Positions 60,980 through 64,000 of a stretch of DNA of 64,000 nucleotides are shown in pieces. The translations under genes were made by a program, and so were the position numbers. The DNA comes from Bradyrhizobium sp. 195. Lineage in GTDB: Bacteria; Pseudomonadota; Alphaproteobacteria; Rhizobiales; Xanthobacteraceae. Location of the stretch: the NCBI RefSeq assembly GCF_023101665.1, contig NZ_CP082161.1, forward strand, positions 4,402,001 through 4,466,000, in the 5' to 3' direction. The first letter of the stretch is position 1. The number at the start of each line of letters is the position of its first letter. The notes below the pieces were generated by a model that was not told where the DNA came from, made no database searches, and was given only the letters and a program-made list of their open reading frames with translations.

Positions 60980-63220
60980 TTGCAGAGCAGCGCCGGCGCG
61001 CGCGCATTTCAGAATGCGCGATTGCAGAAAAAGTTGAAGAAGCAGGCCGACGCCATCATCTCCGCCGCGGCGAGCGCCTATGGCCAGGGCAGATATGCGG
61101 AGACCGAGGCACTCTGCCGCCAGATCGTGCAAGCCGTTCCGGATCATTTCGACGCCACGCACCTGCTCGGCCTGAGCGTGCAACAGGGCGGGCGCCTGGA
61201 AGAGGCGCAACAGCTGCTCGAGCGCGCGATCGCGATCGATCCGCGTTCGCACGAGGCCTACAACAATCTTGCTGCCGTACACTGTGCGCTTCACAAATTT
61301 GAGGCCGCCCGCGCGTGTCAGGAGAAGGCGATCGCGCTGAAGCCGAACTTTCCGCCGGCCCTGACCGGCCTCGGCAATACCTTGCTCCAGATGAACCTGC
61401 CCGAGCAGGCCATCGAGCTGTACGATCGCGCGATCAAGCTGAAGCCCGACTATGCCGATGCGCTCTGCAATCGTGGCCTGGCCGAGCTGGCGCTGGGCCA
61501 GTTCGAGCGGGCCAGGCAAAGTTTCGAGCGTGCTCTGTTGTTTCAGCCGCGGCACGCCGAAGCGCTCGTCGGCAAAGGCGTGGTCAGCATCGAGCTCAAG
61601 CACTACGACGAGGCGGAAGCCGCGCTCGCAGCGGCGCTCGCGCTCAGGCCCGGTTCGGCGAAGGTCCTCGCGCACCGCGGCCGGCTCAATGTTGCGCTGT
61701 CGCGGCCGGAACGAGCGGCCGCGGATTTTGACGCAGCACTTGCGCTTTCGCCCAAGCTCGAAGTGGCGTTGCGGGGGAAGGCGGAAGTCTCGCTGAGTTT
61801 GGGAAATACCGCGCAGGCGATCCTGGCCTGCACGGCGTTGCTCGAGGAAAATCCGCGCTCTGCGATCGCGCTCGCACTGCTGAGTTCCTGTTTTGCAAAC
61901 CAGGGAGAGATCGCGGCCGCTATCGAACATCTCGACGCCGCCCTGGCGATCGCACCGGGCGAGCCGGACCTGATCGCGCGGAAAATCTACTTTCTGGACT
62001 TTCTCTCCGACGCGGACTTCGCGATCCAGCAGGCGGCGCGCAAATCCTGGTGGGATGCGATCGGCGCCAGATTGCCGCAAAGGAAGCTCGCGCCCCGGCA
62101 GTTCGATCCCGACAGGCGGATCGTGGTCGGTTACGTATCCGCAGAGTTCTGGTACCACTCGGCGGCGTTCGGTCTGTTACCGGTGCTCCGCCATCACGAT
62201 CGCGCCCAATTCGAGATCGTCTGCTATTCGTGCTCTCCGACGCGAGACGAGATGACCGCCAGGTTCAAGTCGTTGGCGGACGTCTGGGTCGACGCCTCGC
62301 AGCTTTCGGACGACGAGCTGGCCGATCGTATTGAGGCCGACAAGGTCGATATCCTGATCGACGTGTCCGGGCATACCACCGGCAACAGGCTCCCTCTCTT
62401 CGCCCGCAAGCCGGCTCCGATCCAGGTGACGGGTTTTGGACACGCCACGGGGACCGGCCTGCAGACCATGGATTATTTGCTCGCGGATCCGATCTTCATT
62501 CCGGAATCGGCCCGCCATCTGCTGGCCGAAAAGGTTCATGATCTGCCGTGCCTGATCACGATGGATCCCATCCTGGATGTGCCCGCTTCGGAGCCTCCCA
62601 TGCTCCGCAACGGCCATGTGACCTTCGGCGTCTTCAATCGCATCCCCAAGATCTCGGATGAGGCCATCCGGGTGTGGGCGAAGGTGATGCGCGAGGTGAC
62701 CGGATCGAAGATCATCATCAAGCATACGCTGCTTGACGATCCGCTGGTGCGGGATGGCCTTCTCGCGCGTTTCTTGGCGCAGGGCGTCGGCGAAGAGAAC
62801 ATCACCTGCCTCGGCTCGTCCGAGCGCGCTGAGCATCTGCGGGCCTTTGCGAACGTCGATATTTCGCTCGATACTTTCCCGCAAAATGGCGGCGTCAGCA
62901 CCTGGGAATCCCTCTATGCAGGCGTTCCGGTCGTGGCCAAGCTCGGCCACGGCGCCTCGTCGCGCGCCGGCGGCTCCATCGTGGCTGCCGTCGGTCTCAA
63001 TGACTGGGTCGCCGAGGATGACGAGGGGTATGCCGCGATCGCGTGCAAATATGCGGCGCAGCCCGAGCATCTGGCAAAGTTGCGTGCAGAGCTGCCGGCA
63101 CGGATCGCAGCCTCGCCCGCCGGCAATGTCGAGATCTACACGCGCAGGGTCGAGGAGGGTTATCGCCGGTTCTGGCGCGACCATTGTGCCGCGGCCTCGG
63201 AACGCGGCGAGGGCGCATAA
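60980..63220 (+). CDS. TPR-GT41 protein 3
   Basis: This 746-residue paralogue has an N-terminus (RLQKKLKKQADAIISAAASAYGQGRYAETEALC) nearly equal to copy 2. Its catalytic half (GTGLQTMDYLLADPIFIPESARHLLAEKVHDLPCLIT, DISLDTFPQNGGVSTWESLYAGVPVV) is closer to copy 1. The start is TTG after TTCCGGAGAGACACC. All GT41 motifs of the family are present, so it is probably active. It is followed by a convergent cysteine-synthase-like gene. Confidence 0.9.
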   Translation: MQSSAGARAFQNARLQKKLKKQADAIISAAASAYGQGRYAETEALCRQIVQAVPDHFDATHLLGLSVQQGGRLEEAQQLLERAIAIDPRSHEAYNNLAAVHCALHKFEAARACQEKAIALKPNFPPALTGLGNTLLQMNLPEQAIELYDRAIKLKPDYADALCNRGLAELALGQFERARQSFERALLFQPRHAEALVGKGVVSIELKHYDEAEAALAAALALRPGSAKVLAHRGRLNVALSRPERAAADFDAALALSPKLEVALRGKAEVSLSLGNTAQAILACTALLEENPRSAIALALLSSCFANQGEIAAAIEHLDAALAIAPGEPDLIARKIYFLDFLSDADFAIQQAARKSWWDAIGARLPQRKLAPRQFDPDRRIVVGYVSAEFWYHSAAFGLLPVLRHHDRAQFEIVCYSCSPTRDEMTARFKSLADVWVDASQLSDDELADRIEADKVDILIDVSGHTTGNRLPLFARKPAPIQVTGFGHATGTGLQTMDYLLADPIFIPESARHLLAEKVHDLPCLITMDPILDVPASEPPMLRNGHVTFGVFNRIPKISDEAIRVWAKVMREVTGSKIIIKHTLLDDPLVRDGLLARFLAQGVGEENITCLGSSERAEHLRAFANVDISLDTFPQNGGVSTWESLYAGVPVVAKLGHGASSRAGGSIVAAVGLNDWVAEDDEGYAAIACKYAAQPEHLAKLRAELPARIAASPAGNVEIYTRRVEEGYRRFWRDHCAAASERGEGA

Positions 63221-63281
63221 ACCGGCCGAACCGCGCGGACCTTGTGGACGCGCGTCCCCGGCCTGAGCGCGCCTGCAACGA

Positions 63282-64000
63282 TCACACGAACGGCGGCTTG
63301 ATGTTGCTGCGCTTCTCCAGCCACTCCGGCACCGGAAGGTTCTTGGCCCGCATGAAATCTGCGTTGAACAGCTTCGACTGATAGCGGCTGCCGGAATCGC
63401 ACAGCACGGTGACGATGGTCTTGCCGGGCCCGAGCTGTTTTGCGAGGCGCATCGCGCCCACGATGTTGATGCCGGTCGAACCGCCGAGGCACAGGCCTTC
63501 GTGCTGGAGCAACTCGTAGATGGCGCTGACAGCTTCGGCATCGGGAATGAGATAGGCGTCGTCGACCTTGGCGGTCTCGACGATCGCAGTCGCGCGGTTG
63601 AGGCCGATGCCCTCGGTGATCGAGCCGCCGGGCGTTGCCTTGGCATCGCCGGTCCTGAAATATTCGTACATGCCGGCGCCGTGCGGATCGGCGCAGGCGA
63701 TCCTCACGTTCTTGTTCTTCTCCTTCAGATAACGGCTGGCGCCGGCGAGCGTGCCGCCGCTGCCGACCGAGCAGACGAAGCCATCGACCTTGCCGCCGGT
63801 CTGCTCCCAGATCTCGGGTCCCGTGGATTCGTAATGTGCCTTGGCATTGTCGAGGTTGTTCCACTGGTCTGCGAACAGCACGCCATTGGGCTCGGTCTTG
63901 CGCAGCTCGTCCGCAAGCCGCCGGCCGACGTGTTGATAGTTGTTGGGGTTGGCATAGGGCAGGGCCGGCACCTCGATCAGCTCGGCGCCGCACAGATTCA
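63282..64000 (-). CDS. cysteine-synthase-like PLP enzyme, C-terminal part
   Basis: The gene runs off the right edge; only about 239 C-terminal residues are visible. The frame shows GAELIEVPALPYANPNNYQHVGRRLADEL, the phosphate-binding loop GSGGTLAG, ADPHGAG, ITEGIGLNRATAIVE, CLGGSTGINIVGA and the terminal WLEKRSNIKPPFV. This fits fold type II PLP enzymes of the CysK/cystathionine beta-synthase family. The lysine that binds PLP lies outside the window. It would make cysteine from O-acetylserine or a related substrate; the exact subfamily is open. Confidence 0.85.
   Translation of the reverse strand, partial: NLCGAELIEVPALPYANPNNYQHVGRRLADELRKTEPNGVLFADQWNNLDNAKAHYESTGPEIWEQTGGKVDGFVCSVGSGGTLAGASRYLKEKNKNVRIACADPHGAGMYEYFRTGDAKATPGGSITEGIGLNRATAIVETAKVDDAYLIPDAEAVSAIYELLQHEGLCLGGSTGINIVGAMRLAKQLGPGKTIVTVLCDSGSRYQSKLFNADFMRAKNLPVPEWLEKRSNIKPPFV

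Noticed and set aside
56237..63220. The GT41 triplet as a possible assembly duplication artefact
   Set aside because: The three copies differ at many positions along their whole length and in the spacers, so they are true paralogues.
1..64000. CRISPR arrays, insertion sequences, prophage genes
   Set aside because: No regularly spaced direct repeats, no transposase or integrase and no structural phage genes were seen. The repeated elements are short palindromic intergenic types.

Overview
The window is about 64 kb of GC-rich chromosome from an alphaproteobacterium, almost certainly Bradyrhizobium or a close relative. Pointers to this are the leucine-catabolism cluster, the Aap amino-acid transporter, DUF3551, DUF6481 and MXKDX small proteins, several palindromic intergenic repeats of the kind common in Bradyrhizobium, and many TTG/GTG starts. 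No rRNA, CRISPR array, phage or insertion sequence is visible. The genus is an inference from gene content; no search was run.

Left part (1-15 kb): mostly small hypothetical proteins with a few known genes between them: an HU-like DNA-binding protein, a Sir2 deacylase, a double cold-shock-domain protein, a DUF192 protein, tRNA-Pro, an OpgC-type glucan-modifying membrane enzyme, an NDUFS4-like complex I subunit, an Lrp/AsnC regulator and a TIR-domain protein with an unrecognised C-terminal region. Two perfect GTTC-N7-GTTC sites (the alphaproteobacterial LexA box) lie before small genes. Several strong minus-strand terminators have no gene in front of them and suggest small RNAs.

Middle part (15-36 kb): a divergent AraC regulator and a leucine/isovalerate operon (isovaleryl-CoA dehydrogenase, both methylcrotonyl-CoA carboxylase subunits, HMG-CoA lyase). 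Next come two complete TRAP transporters on the minus strand. The first is joined to a DapA-like aldolase and faces a GntR/FCD regulator; a perfect 21-bp palindrome lies between them. After this are more small proteins and an orphan enzyme that looks PLP-dependent.

Right part (36-64 kb): tRNA-Arg; an alpha-2-macroglobulin/PBP1C pair acting in the periplasm; a four-gene lipid-modifying operon (GT39 transferase, PAP2 phosphatase, GT2 polyprenyl-phosphate glycosyltransferase, LAB_N protein) that fits making the phosphate-free, mannosylated lipid A known from Bradyrhizobium; a Na/phosphate symporter-like protein; cystathionine beta-lyase; the aapJQMP transporter; three tandem TPR-GT41 (O-GlcNAc-transferase-like) genes; and the C-terminal part of a cysteine-synthase-like gene cut by the window edge.

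The observations most worth following are the two LexA-box genes, the structured element with a terminator at 3.5-3.7 kb, the TIR protein, the palindromic repeat translated into the N-terminus of PBP1C, a three-copy hairpin repeat next to short ORFs, and the GT41 triplet.
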